8,035 nucleotides of DNA, from assembly GCA_958402495.1 (NCBI GenBank), contig CATXTS010000092.1:1-8035 (forward strand), in the 5' to 3' direction. Origin of the DNA: an uncultured Clostridiaceae bacterium (lineage in GTDB: Bacteria; Bacillota; Clostridia; TANB77; CAG-508). Below the pieces are notes generated by a model. That model saw nothing but the letters and a program-made list of their open reading frames with translations. It did not search any database and was not told the origin of the DNA. The position numbers and the translations under genes are program-made. The first letter of the stretch is position 1, and every line of letters begins with the position of its first letter. Shown here in pieces: positions 1 through 5,015 of this stretch.

Positions 1-4
1 AGGA

Positions 5-37
5 AAAGACTAGGAATGGTACTCCTAGTCTTTTTTT
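5..37 (+). terminator. Rho-independent terminator
   Basis: An 11-bp stem (AAAGACTAGGA pairing with TCCTAGTCTTT, 7-nt loop) runs into a T7 tract. It would end a plus-strand transcript entering from the left. On the minus strand it is followed by only four Ts, so it may also weakly end the leftward transcript from the promoter at 77-105. Confidence 0.8.
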
Positions 38-76
38 ATGCATTTTAAACAACATTATTTCCTTGACGTCAAATAT

Positions 77-105
77 AGTATACTATATTTTTTATTATAT
101 GTCAA
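77..105 (-). promoter_or_regulatory. Leftward promoter overlapping palindromes
   Basis: On the minus strand, TTGACA (100-105) is followed after exactly 17 nt by TATACT (77-82), a near-consensus sigma-70/sigma-A promoter reading out of the window to the left. The -10 lies in a perfect 18-bp palindrome, AATATAGTATACTATATT (72-89). A second perfect palindrome, TTGACGTCAA, is at 63-72. These look like operator sites, but no binding protein can be assigned. No gene is visible in the 70 bases downstream. Confidence 0.5.
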
Positions 106-108
106 ATT

Positions 109-234
109 TTATAAAATATGTATTAAAGTATTTATTGACATTTCAAAAATATGAGGTATAATATACCACATAAATATTAACATAGCTATTACTATACTTA
201 TATTAAATAGTAATATTAATATTTTCTTACTCAT
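109..234 (-). CDS. 41-aa hydrophobic peptide, candidate type I toxin
   Basis: The ATG at 232-234 opens a 41-codon frame ending with TAA at 109-111. It is preceded by AGGCGGTGA (241-249), an almost perfect anti-16S match, with 7 nt of spacing. The peptide has a lysine-rich start (MSKK) followed by one long hydrophobic stretch (about residues 5-26, ending MWYII), so it should insert in the membrane. A 7-codon mini-frame (MKGGEPI) ends in an ATGA overlap with the start and might couple translation. The gene lies downstream of the repressor in the same orientation. A plus-strand RNA gene (about 169-293) runs across its start and ribosome binding site. Small size, one membrane span and antisense RNA are the hallmarks of type I toxins such as those in clostridial prophages, but no homology can be claimed. 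AT-rich DNA can give hydrophobic frames by chance; the ribosome binding site is the main argument for reality. Confidence 0.45.
   Translation of the reverse strand: MSKKILILLFNISIVIAMLIFMWYIIPHIFEMSINTLIHIL
135..162 (+). promoter_or_regulatory. Consensus promoter of the short plus-strand RNA
   Basis: TTGACA (135-140) and TATAAT (157-162) are both perfect consensus hexamers, separated by 16 nt. The -10 is embedded in the perfect palindrome GGTATAATATACC (155-167), a likely operator or a site where a regulator would block RNA polymerase. Transcription should start near 169. There is no plus-strand reading frame downstream before the terminator at 265-292. Confidence 0.7.
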
Positions 235-293
235 ATTGGTTCACCGCCTTTCATGGGTATAACTTAGCAGTGTTTCAGCACTGCTATTTTTTA
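169..293 (+). ncRNA. Putative small antisense RNA (~125 nt)
   Basis: A consensus promoter (135-162) and a strong terminator (265-292) bracket about 125 nt with no usable reading frame on this strand, which is the organisation of a small RNA gene. The RNA would be complementary to the first half of the 41-aa peptide message and to its whole ribosome binding site (241-249), so it could block translation. Its terminator ends at the 3' end of the repressor gene on the other strand. The 5' end is inferred from the promoter. If the peptide frame is not real, this could be another kind of phage regulatory RNA. Confidence 0.5.
265..292 (+). terminator. Terminator of the short plus-strand RNA
   Basis: An 8-bp perfect stem (TAGCAGTG/CACTGCTA, loop TTTCAG) is followed by T6 and a further T-rich stretch. 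There is no T tract on the minus-strand side, so it acts on plus-strand transcripts and would let minus-strand transcription from the repressor continue into the 41-aa peptide gene. Confidence 0.8.
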
Positions 294-515
294 TTATTTT
301 TTTCTTGGGTATGGTTTTATTTCGTCTGTTAGTTTAGCTATATAATCCATTGAAGTTCTATAATATTCTGCAAATGTAGCTATTGTATCAATTGGTGGTG
401 TTCTTTCATTTTTTTCGTATCTTATGTATGAATTTTTAGATATATAGGCAATTTTTGCACATTCTTCTTGTGTTAAGTCGTTATCTTCTCTTAATTCCTT
501 TAATCTTGTATCCAT
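294..515 (-). CDS. Xre-family HTH transcriptional repressor
   Basis: A 73-aa protein consisting almost entirely of one helix-turn-helix domain of the HTH_3/Xre family. The start MDTRLKELREDNDLTQEE, the LTQEECAKIAYISKNSYIRYEKNERTPP segment (helices 2-3, split here by description only) and the following IDTIATFAEYY helix match the family in order and spacing. Residues 1-62 cover the domain and the tail is short and basic (PYPRKK), with no peptidase or oligomerisation domain, so it is a minimal phage repressor. It is divergent from the structural operon and separated from it by a control region with three operator-like sites (547-613) over a consensus promoter. The likely job is to silence rightward phage transcription and probably its own gene. 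A plausible minus-strand -10 (TATAAT) lies at about 535-540 without a clear -35. Confidence 0.85.
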   Translation of the reverse strand: MDTRLKELREDNDLTQEECAKIAYISKNSYIRYEKNERTPPIDTIATFAEYYRTSMDYIAKLTDEIKPYPRKK

Positions 516-546
516 ATTTTATCACCCAAAATTATTATACATAAAT

Positions 547-613
547 ACTCCGTTTGGGGTTGACAAATTACTCCATATGGGTTATTATATTTTTATATTC
601 TAAACGGAGTATT
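547..613. promoter_or_regulatory. Three operator-like sites for the repressor
   Basis: Three related sequences share the half-site ACTCC: ACTCCGTTTGGGGT (547-560, over the -35), ACTCCATATGGGT (570-582, in the spacer) and, on the opposite strand, the block ending ACGGAGT at 610 (just downstream of the start). Two share the longer core ACTCCGTTT. Spacing of about 23 and then 30-40 bp places them on the same or nearby faces of the helix, consistent with cooperative repressor binding. Assignment to the adjacent Xre protein is inference from position. Confidence 0.6.
560..588 (+). promoter_or_regulatory. Main rightward phage promoter
   Basis: TTGACA (560-565) and TATTAT (583-588) are separated by 17 nt. 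The promoter faces the ssDNA-binding/structural operon starting at 692 and is overlapped by the operator-like repeats at 547-560 and 570-583. Transcription should begin near 595, giving a leader of about 95 nt that contains a 10-bp hairpin. Confidence 0.75.
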
Positions 614-634
614 AGTCATTACAATCATGCTATA

Positions 635-665
635 AAAGAAGAACTTCCTTGACAGGTTCTTCTTT
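635..665 (+). promoter_or_regulatory. Leader hairpin before the first phage gene
   Basis: A perfect 10-bp stem (AAAGAAGAAC/GTTCTTCTTT, 11-nt loop) lies in the 5' leader, 16 nt before the ribosome binding site at 682-686. No T tract follows, so it is not a standard terminator; it may stabilise the message or act in attenuation. Function unproven. Confidence 0.5.
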
Positions 666-691
666 GTAGTAATATTATTTTGGAGGTAAAT

Positions 692-961
692 ATGGAATAT
701 CAAGAAGAGTTTAAATTTTTAAATGTTCAAGTAGTTAGAAGAAAAAATGCTGATGAACTAAAAGAAGAGGATAGAAATTTTTTAATTATAAATTTACTAG
801 ATAATAAAAATAATCCATGTAGATTTTTTATATTTGATAAAAATGTTATGGAAAAAGTATTATCTTCATCTTATGTTGGCTTACAAGTATTATATATAAC
901 ATTTGATGTAGTATATAATAATCAGAATTGGGCTGTAAAGTTAGTTGATGTAAATGAGTAG
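692..961 (+). CDS. Small cytosolic protein, candidate ssDNA-binding (gpV-like)
   Basis: An 89-aa protein. The ATG at 692 is chosen because GGAGG (682-686) sits just before it; an upstream TTG in the same frame overlaps that ribosome binding site and is not used. The protein has no membrane segment. It has a short charged region (RRKNADELKEEDR) between beta-rich, aromatic blocks such as FLIINLLD, CRFFIFDK and LQVLYITFDVVY. Its first place in the operon, its 87-90 aa length and its beta-rich character resemble the gene V ssDNA-binding proteins of inoviruses, which coat the viral single strand before export. No diagnostic motif can be seen, so the role rests on size and gene order. Its stop overlaps the next gene by 8 nt, implying translational coupling. 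Confidence 0.6.
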   Translation: MEYQEEFKFLNVQVVRRKNADELKEEDRNFLIINLLDNKNNPCRFFIFDKNVMEKVLSSSYVGLQVLYITFDVVYNNQNWAVKLVDVNE

Positions 962-1124
962 TGAAGAAATAACTATACTTAATACTATAATAAGCAAATT
1001 GTCTGATATTGAAAAAATATTAGAAACTTTGCAAAATTCTTTTTTATGGGTTATTGGGATATGTTCTGCTATATTTATTTGTTATTTAATGTATAGATGT
1101 GTAATGAATTTTATATCCTTTTAA
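954..1124 (+). CDS. 56-aa single-span membrane protein, candidate minor coat
   Basis: The ATG at 954 lies inside the end of the preceding gene (shared ATGAGTAG), a typical coupled start without its own strong ribosome binding site. The first half is hydrophilic and helical (MSSEEITILNTIISKLSDIEK); the second is one membrane span, about residues 30-48, containing FLWVIGICSAIFICYLM, followed by a short tail with one Arg. Its size and position between the candidate ssDNA-binding gene and the major coat gene match pVII/pIX-type minor coat proteins of filamentous phages. Those proteins diverge too fast for the name to be certain; a holin-like or membrane anchor role cannot be excluded. Confidence 0.6.
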   Translation: MSSEEITILNTIISKLSDIEKILETLQNSFLWVIGICSAIFICYLMYRCVMNFISF

Positions 1125-1143
1125 CATAAAAAATATTGCTTTT

Positions 1144-1176
1144 AATATTGTGCTTAACAATATTTTCCCCTTTTTA
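1144..1176 (+). terminator. Weak hairpin/attenuator before the coat gene
   Basis: The stem AATATTG/CAATATT (7 bp, 7-nt loop) is followed by TTTTCCCCTTTTT. The stem is AT-rich and the T tract is interrupted, so termination should be partial. Such a site would set the transcription of the highly expressed coat gene apart from the genes before it. No convincing promoter is seen between here and 1247. Confidence 0.35.
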
Positions 1177-1246
1177 TTTTTATATATAAACTTAAGGGTA
1201 TGTAGAAATTTCTAAAAACAATTTTTTTGGAGAGGAGGCATGTGTT

Positions 1247-1408
1247 ATGGAAAATGTAGCGGCTTTTACTATAACTGCTGATACAGTTGCACCTGTTACA
1301 AATGCTATTAATAGTGGTCTTAGTACCTTAATTCCAATTGGTGTAGGTATTATGGGTACTTTTATTGGTATTCACTTAATTAAAAGAGTAATATATACAT
1401 TCTTATAA
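1247..1408 (+). CDS. Major coat protein, pVIII-like
   Basis: A 53-aa protein, start ATG 1247 preceded by GAGGAGG (1232-1238) at 8 nt. It shows the three-part layout of inovirus major coat proteins: a slightly acidic, small-residue N-terminal region (MENVAAFTITADTVAPVTNA), a hydrophobic span of about residues 27-44 (LIPIGVGIMGTFIGIHLI) and a basic C-terminal end (KRVIYTFL) that would face the DNA inside the virion. It has no cleavable signal peptide, so it would insert directly as in some non-Ff inoviruses. It stands between an attenuator-like hairpin and a strong terminator, as expected for a gene that needs thousands of protein copies. The adjacent pIII-, pVI- and pI-like genes support the call. 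The third-position bias (GCG GCT is its only cgg-containing stretch, out of frame) is like its neighbours. Confidence 0.8.
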   Translation: MENVAAFTITADTVAPVTNAINSGLSTLIPIGVGIMGTFIGIHLIKRVIYTFL

Positions 1409-1431
1409 TTATGAGAATATAGCCAATAGGG

Positions 1432-1463
1432 CTAGGGATATAGTCCCTAGTTCTTATTTTTTT
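1432..1463 (+). terminator. Terminator after the major coat gene
   Basis: A perfect 7-bp stem, CTAGGGA/TCCCTAG with a 5-nt loop, runs into TTCTTATTTTTTT. Its position directly after the coat gene and before the pIII-like gene matches the central terminator of filamentous phages. Read-through would be needed to express the minor coat genes, unless an unrecognised promoter lies downstream. Confidence 0.75.
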
Positions 1464-1479
1464 GAAAGGAGGAAGTTTT

Positions 1480-2795
1480 TTGATAAATAATAAAAAATAT
1501 ATAATTTTTATTGCAATATTTATTGTTTTGTTTAGTTTTGTGTTTTCTTCTATTTCTTCAGCTGCAACTAATGACTCCGTATATTGTACTTTTCCAGCAG
1601 AGCTTTATCGAAAAGTTATGGATTTACCAGAATGGTCAGATACTAATTGGGGCTGTGTAGGTTTTCAGTATGATTTTAAAGTAAAAGATGGATATCGTAT
1701 TTTCTTTATAGAGAATACAGATAAATCTATGTCATTTGATATTAAAATGGATGCTCCACCAGGTACTCGTTTTGCTTATGATTTTCATGGTGGTCATGTA
1801 ATTGTTTATGATTATGATAGTTCTTATGAATTGTATCAACGTGAGGATATAGCTAAGTTGGGTTATTATTCAGATGATAAAAGTAGTAGAGATGAATATT
1901 TATTTAAAAATATAAATGTTTATAACGATGGTAAACTTTTTTTTCAGTCGACTCCGGTTCTAGTGGGGGTGATGGCTCCGGAGGCACTGATGAGAATGGA
2001 AATACTACCTCTGGAAATACGACAGACGGTTATAACCCTGACAAAAGCTGGTTTGATAATATTCTCGACTTTATTATTAGTATACCTAATCACATCACGT
2101 CGCTGGCTCAAACTGTAGGCAATTTTTTTGGTAGCTTTTTTGAAAATCTTTGGAAAGGTATTACCGATTTAGGTAATACAATAGGCACTTTTTTTAATAA
2201 TTTAGGAAATAGTATTGGTAAATTTTTTGAGAATTTATGGCTTAATATATTAGATTTTTTTAAAGACCTTCCAGGTCATATTTCTAATATATGGACTAGT
2301 TTCGTAGAACTTTTACAATATATAAATCCGTTTAGTGAAAAATTTATTTTAAAAATAGCTTTTACTTTAAATGAGCAACAAGAGCAAGAGCATACTAGTA
2401 ATCAAGAAAAAATAAAAGCAAAACTTAATGAGAAAATTCCATTTGTTGCTTTTTTTTCTAACCAGCTTAATGATATTGTGTCTCGTCATGAAAATGTAAG
2501 AAATGTTCGTGTATTTGCAAATGGTATGGGTGGTAGAGGAGATAGTTTTTTACTTGAAGTAGGCACAGATAATTTTGCTTATGATGGTGGTGTTATATTC
2601 TATAATACTTCTGGTATTTCTCTTGATAAAGTAGCTTTAGCGTATGAACCCTATCGTTTGAAAGTTCGTGATGGTTTAATGTTGATTGTTTATGGAATAG
2701 GCGTAGTTTATTTAGTAAAAAATGTATTAAATTATGGAGTTACACAAGGTAGCGATTTAGGTATTAGTGTTGCTAAGCATAAGGGTGGTGATTAG
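1480..2795 (+). CDS. Adsorption protein, pIII-like, joined by a -1 frameshift
   Basis: The TTG at 1480 is the chosen start because AAAGGAGG (1465-1472) lies 7 nt before it; an earlier TTG at 1462 overlaps that site. Residues 1-28 form a signal peptide (MINNKKYIIFIAIFIVLFSF, cleavage near SSA-AT). An exported domain follows with Cys36 and Cys59, probably a disulfide. At 1944 the frame must slip back one base; the continuing frame encodes a Gly/Ser-rich linker (about 156-175, SGSSGGDGSGG), aromatic-glycine repeats (FFENLWKGI, FFENLWLNI), a soluble domain and a C-terminal membrane anchor (about 400-418, LMLIVYGIGVVYLV). Total is 438 aa. Signal peptide, glycine linker and C-terminal anchor in the place between the pVIII- and pVI-like genes define the pIII/adsorption class that binds the host receptor and ends assembly. 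The unshifted product (212 aa from this start) ends in its own hydrophobic segment and RRWLKL. The shift could be programmed, a phase-variable T8 tract, or a sequence error. Confidence 0.75.
1938..1983 (+). promoter_or_regulatory. Candidate -1 ribosomal frameshift signal
   Basis: The slippery heptamer T_TTT_TTT (1938-1944) is in the correct phase for the incoming frame (CTT TTT TTT CAG). After a 7-nt spacer comes a possible stem CTCCGG (1952-1957) with CCGGAG (1978-1983), loop 20 nt. The continuing frame has a stop at 1932-1934, so the slip must occur after it, and the T tract is the only slippery place close by. This is the standard layout for -1 frameshifting; use in vivo is not shown. Confidence 0.5.
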
Positions 2796-2798
2796 TAA

Positions 2799-3050
2799 AT
2801 GATATTAGATTTTTTATTAGGTTTTTTTGATAGGATGAGTTTTTCTTTTGTGGATTGGGTTCCCTCTTTTGGTATGCCAGGTTTTTGGACACAATATATT
2901 CCCCAGATATTTGATAGAATTATGGATTTTAATGATTATTTACCCATCATAGAAGCAATACAAACAGTTGTATTTTGTTTAGTATGTACTTTAACTTGGA
3001 AATTAGCAAAAGTTATATTAGGAATTGTAAATATTCATTTAGGTGCTTAA
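2799..3050 (+). CDS. Minor coat protein, pVI-like
   Basis: An 83-aa membrane protein starting 3 nt after the stop of the pIII-like gene, with no strong ribosome binding site of its own, so it is probably translated by coupling. It has an amphipathic, aromatic-rich N-terminal half (many Phe and Trp, MILDFLLGFFDRMSF) and one clear span at about residues 49-76 (PIIEAIQTVVFCLVCTLTWK region) followed by a second hydrophobic stretch and a short end. In filamentous phages pVI is encoded directly after pIII and both cap the same virion end; gene order is the main support. Sequence similarity to known pVI cannot be judged by eye. Confidence 0.6.
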   Translation: MILDFLLGFFDRMSFSFVDWVPSFGMPGFWTQYIPQIFDRIMDFNDYLPIIEAIQTVVFCLVCTLTWKLAKVILGIVNIHLGA

Positions 3051-3087
3051 GCACACATACGCGACTTTATGTCGCGTGTGTAAGCAC
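3043..3087. repeat. Strong composite hairpin between pVI-like and Zot genes
   Basis: The inner stem CGCGAC/GTCGCG (loop TTTAT) extends past a 2-nt bulge into ACACA/TGTGT, with an outer alternative GTGCTTA (3043-3049) to TAAGCAC (3081-3087). GTGCTTAAGCAC at 3043-3054 is also a perfect palindrome on its own. It begins inside the last codons of the pVI-like gene. With no T tract it is not a terminator; a packaging signal, single-strand origin or mRNA processing site is possible. Confidence 0.6.
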
Positions 3088-3112
3088 TTTATATTAAAAA
3101 GAGAGGTAAATA

Positions 3113-4012
3113 ATGATTAAATGGGTTTTAGTTGGTTTTATATTTATATTTTTTATTTTAAATATATTAACAGGATTTTACTTAACTAAGTTTTTGAAAA
3201 AATTTATTTTAGCAATTCCTCTTTTTGTTCGAGATTTAGTTGGTATGGATAGAGAGGTTTTTAGAGGTTATGGTTTTTGGTGTTTTTGTGGTTTAGGTGG
3301 AAGTGGAAAAACGCTTACAATGGTTAATAAATTAATTGCTTTAAAAGAAAAGTACCCAAAAGTTAAAATCTTTACAAATTTTACATTTTTAGAAGCAGAT
3401 GGAAAAATAGATTCTTGGAGAGATTTATTAGATACTACAAATTATTCAATAGAAGAGATAACAGAAAAAGATTATAAGCGTTTTATAAAATATAAGACAT
3501 ATAGTGAAGATAAAGGTGAAATTTGGCAAGAAGTAACACAAGATGGAGAATTAAAGTATATGGTTAAGCGTAATCATGGTGTTGTTTTTGGTTTTGACGA
3601 AATTCATCTTACATTTGAAAGTACAAAATGGGAAGATGCTCCTTCGAATTTATTAGATTATATTTCTCAGCAACGTAAATTTCATAAGTTGATTTTAGCT
3701 ACTTCACAAGTATTTACTAGAATAGATAAAAAGTTAAGGGAACAAACAAATTATGTAATAGAGTGTAAATCTTATTTACTTGGTCGTCTTATCACAAATA
3801 AATATTTTGATACAGCCACTTATATTTCAAATGGAGAAAAGATGGACAGAGGAGCAAGAAAACGTAGAGCAAGAAAACGAGAAGTTTTTGTTGCTAATGA
3901 TGGAATTAGAAGTAAATATAATACTTCGGAAATCATGAAAGAATTAAATTGTGGGAAATCCGATAATAGTAAATTAGCAGATTTATTATCTAAATATCAG
4001 AAAGGAGAATAA
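3113..4012 (+). CDS. zot: Zot/pI-type filamentous phage assembly ATPase
   Basis: A 299-aa protein of the zonular occludens toxin (Zot, pI) family, the inner-membrane motor that drives extrusion of the filament. ATG 3113 follows AGAGAGG. A membrane span covers residues 3-28 near the N terminus. Walker A is GLGGSGKT (60-67, Lys66, Thr67) and Walker B is VVFGFDEIH (157-165, Asp162, Glu163), followed by the characteristic SQQRKFHKLILATSQ stretch (about 185-199), a sensor-like region of the family. The C-terminal part is very basic (KRRARKRE, about 250-257). In Ff pI the span lies after the ATPase domain; here it precedes it, an arrangement seen in many non-Ff Zot proteins. There is no extended periplasmic C-terminal domain, as expected for a host with no outer membrane to cross. 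CGG is absent in frame. Confidence 0.93.
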   Translation: MIKWVLVGFIFIFFILNILTGFYLTKFLKKFILAIPLFVRDLVGMDREVFRGYGFWCFCGLGGSGKTLTMVNKLIALKEKYPKVKIFTNFTFLEADGKIDSWRDLLDTTNYSIEEITEKDYKRFIKYKTYSEDKGEIWQEVTQDGELKYMVKRNHGVVFGFDEIHLTFESTKWEDAPSNLLDYISQQRKFHKLILATSQVFTRIDKKLREQTNYVIECKSYLLGRLITNKYFDTATYISNGEKMDRGARKRRARKREVFVANDGIRSKYNTSEIMKELNCGKSDNSKLADLLSKYQKGE

Positions 4013-4013
4013 T

Positions 4014-4175
4014 ATGTCAAAAGTTATAGAATTAACAGATGAAGAAGTAAGTTGTATTGAAACTGGCTTACATTATCTAAGTATGTATGATAAAGACTTT
4101 TATTATAGTGATTATATAAATGATTTAATACAAAAAATACATGGTAGCTTAGTTTATGTAGGTGGTAAATTGTGA
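4014..4175 (+). CDS. 53-aa hypothetical protein
   Basis: ATG 4014 follows AAAGGAGA (4001-4008) and starts 1 nt after the zot stop, so it belongs to the same operon. The product begins MSKVIELTDEEVSCIETGLHYLS and is acidic and Tyr-rich (YDKDFYYSDY, about residues 25-34), with no membrane span. It looks like a small helical regulatory or adaptor protein. I do not recognise a family. Confidence 0.6.
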   Translation: MSKVIELTDEEVSCIETGLHYLSMYDKDFYYSDYINDLIQKIHGSLVYVGGKL

Positions 4176-4228
4176 GATTTAAAGTATATATATTGTTCTT
4201 AAAATATATGTTATTTTGGAGGTAAAAC

Positions 4229-4456
4229 ATGAAGTTAAATAAGGAGAAATTAACAAAGGAAAATTTATATAAATTTTTAGTAGATAATGTCAATAAGGGT
4301 CTTATTATTAATTTACTATGTTTATTAGCATTTGTAGTCATATGTATTTTTGTACCTCATTTTTGGCTTAAATTGGCTATTTATTATGTTTTTTGGTTTG
4401 TTTTGATAAAGATATATGATAAGGCAGTGAATTTTTTATTTAGAGATGTTTTATAA
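4229..4456 (+). CDS. 75-aa two-span membrane protein
   Basis: ATG 4229 is preceded by GGAGG (4219-4223) at 5 nt. A basic N-terminal segment (MKLNKEKLTKENLYKF) leads to two adjacent membrane spans, about residues 24-44 (GLIINLLCLLAFVVICIFV) and 48-64 (WLKLAIYYVFWFVLIKI), with a charged C-terminal end. No family is recognised. Position after zot would suit a helper of assembly, superinfection exclusion or a membrane-active accessory protein; none of these is shown by sequence. Confidence 0.65.
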   Translation: MKLNKEKLTKENLYKFLVDNVNKGLIINLLCLLAFVVICIFVPHFWLKLAIYYVFWFVLIKIYDKAVNFLFRDVL

Positions 4457-4465
4457 GGAGGAGTT

Positions 4466-4651
4466 ATGAAGATAAAAAAATTAATAAGATTATTAGAAAA
4501 TTATGATGTACATGGTTGTAAAGAAATAAATATTTTTGTTAATTCAGAATATTTAGATATTACAGGTTCTTTTTATAATTATGATGATGACAGTGTTGCA
4601 CTTACTATAAATAAAGAACCAGAAGGTTTTTTATACATAAAATCATTTTAA
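4466..4651 (+). CDS. 61-aa hypothetical protein
   Basis: ATG 4466 is placed by AAGGAGGAG ending 4 nt before it and 9 nt after the stop of the membrane protein gene. The product starts MKIKKLIRLLENYDVHGCKEI, a pattern (basic helix, then LLENYD and a beta strand) common in small conserved phage and plasmid proteins that begin 'ELI..L..YD..EV'. The rest alternates short beta strands and acidic turns (YNYDDDSVALTI). Cytosolic; function unknown. Confidence 0.6.
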   Translation: MKIKKLIRLLENYDVHGCKEINIFVNSEYLDITGSFYNYDDDSVALTINKEPEGFLYIKSF

Positions 4652-4656
4652 CTGAT

Positions 4657-4740
4657 GGCGAAGCCAAAGGAGCGTAGCGACATGGGTAGCCCGTAGGGAA
4701 CTAACAGCCTTCACGGCGCTTGAGTGATGGGCGAAAGGAA
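4657..4740 (+). repeat. Structured ~80-bp repeat, copy 1
   Basis: GC-rich for this window and clearly related to 4940-5015: the shared blocks are GAAGCCAAAG, CGTAGCGAC, TGGGTAG, ACAGCCTTCACG, CTTGAGTG and AAAGGAA. Small hairpins are visible (GGC-GAA-GCC, GGG-TAG-CCC, TCAC...GTGA). It ends in AAAGGAA, which serves as ribosome binding site for the 24-aa frame at 4746. It could be a cis-acting RNA, an untranslated RNA domain or a single-strand origin; the sequence does not decide. Length 84 bases including the copy-specific 5' hairpin. Confidence 0.65.
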
Positions 4741-4745
4741 TTTAT

Positions 4746-4820
4746 ATGGAAGAAAAATGGAAAGAAATAATTAATAGAATAAAAGCATTAGAAAATTTAG
4801 CAAATAAATTTAGGAGTTAA
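4746..4820 (+). CDS. 24-aa peptide
   Basis: ATG 4746 is preceded by AAAGGAA at the end of repeat copy 1. The 24-residue product (MEEKWKEIINRIKALENLAN and four more residues) is a clean amphipathic, charged helix with a heptad-like I/L pattern. It lies between the repeat and the tRNA. Too short for homology arguments; it may be a small regulator or a chance frame. Confidence 0.4.
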   Translation: MEEKWKEIINRIKALENLANKFRS

Positions 4821-4828
4821 CTATATGT

Positions 4829-4915
4829 GAGGAAATAGCTTAACGGTAAAGCTTGCTCTGCAGTGCTAAAATGAGAATGGTATCATTGATGTAGGTTCGA
4901 ATCCTACTTTCCTCA
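4829..4915 (+). tRNA. Phage tRNA, long variable arm, apparent GCA (Cys) anticodon
   Basis: 87 nt. The acceptor stem is GAGGAAA/TTTCCTC (7 perfect pairs), D arm GCTT-AACGGTA-AAGC, T arm GTAGG-TTCGAAT-CCTAC, discriminator A, and no encoded CCA. The A- and B-box blocks (TAGCTTAACGG, GGTTCGAATCC) fit tRNA consensus. The anticodon arm is poor: with loop CTGCAGT the anticodon is GCA (4860-4862), but the 5-bp stem (TTGCT/GCTAA) has a C-C mismatch and two wobbles; a better-paired alternative gives an 8-nt loop TCTGCAGT with one bulge. The variable region is long (about 21 nt) with stem AATGA/TCATT, as in class II tRNAs (Leu, Ser, Tyr, Sec), which is abnormal for Cys. It may be a functional odd tRNA, a tRNA-like structure or a decayed gene. 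Confidence 0.7.
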
Positions 4916-4939
4916 TATTTTTATGATTTAAATGAAAAT

Positions 4940-5015
4940 GAAGCCAAAGAGGAACGTAGCGACGTGGGTAGTCTGTAAAGAACGGACAGCCTTCACGACA
5001 CTTGAGTGAAAGGAA
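4940..5015 (+). repeat. Structured ~80-bp repeat, copy 2
   Basis: A diverged second copy of the 4660-4740 repeat, just after the tRNA. Conserved blocks keep order and spacing, while variable positions include changes consistent with retained pairing: GTCTGT (near 4971) can pair with ACGGAC (4982-4987) here, where copy 1 has CCC-GTA-GGG. It is 5 nt shorter, lacking copy 1's ATGGGC insertion near the 3' end. Its last hairpin runs into a T tract (4990-5024) and so could also end the tRNA transcript. Confidence 0.65.

Noticed and set aside
1..60. A left attachment site matching the tRNA-Met 3' end
   Set aside because: No copy of the TGGTAGCGAGAAGTGG block is found anywhere else in the window; the left end of the prophage must lie outside.
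680..691. Upstream starts for three genes (TTG 680, TTG 1462, GTG 5251)
   Set aside because: Each lies in or before the ribosome binding site or palindrome of the better-placed start at 692, 1480 and 5293.
1480..2795. Treating the adsorption gene as two separate genes
   Set aside because: The second part lacks its own ribosome binding site before the linker and starts with the expected glycine linker right after the T tract; the only start candidate (GTG 2478) would cut the protein mid-domain.
4172..4228. A GTG-started 17-codon frame after the 53-aa gene
   Set aside because: It has no ribosome binding site and overlaps that of the next gene; probably non-coding.
4024..4341. A 105-codon minus-strand open frame
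   Set aside because: It lies antisense to two plus-strand genes with good ribosome binding sites, has an Asn/Tyr/His-rich low-complexity product and no ribosome binding site.
4829..4915. The phage tRNA as the decoder of CGG or CGGN
   Set aside because: No CCG occurs in or near its anticodon loop; a direct role at the +1 sites is not supported by sequence.
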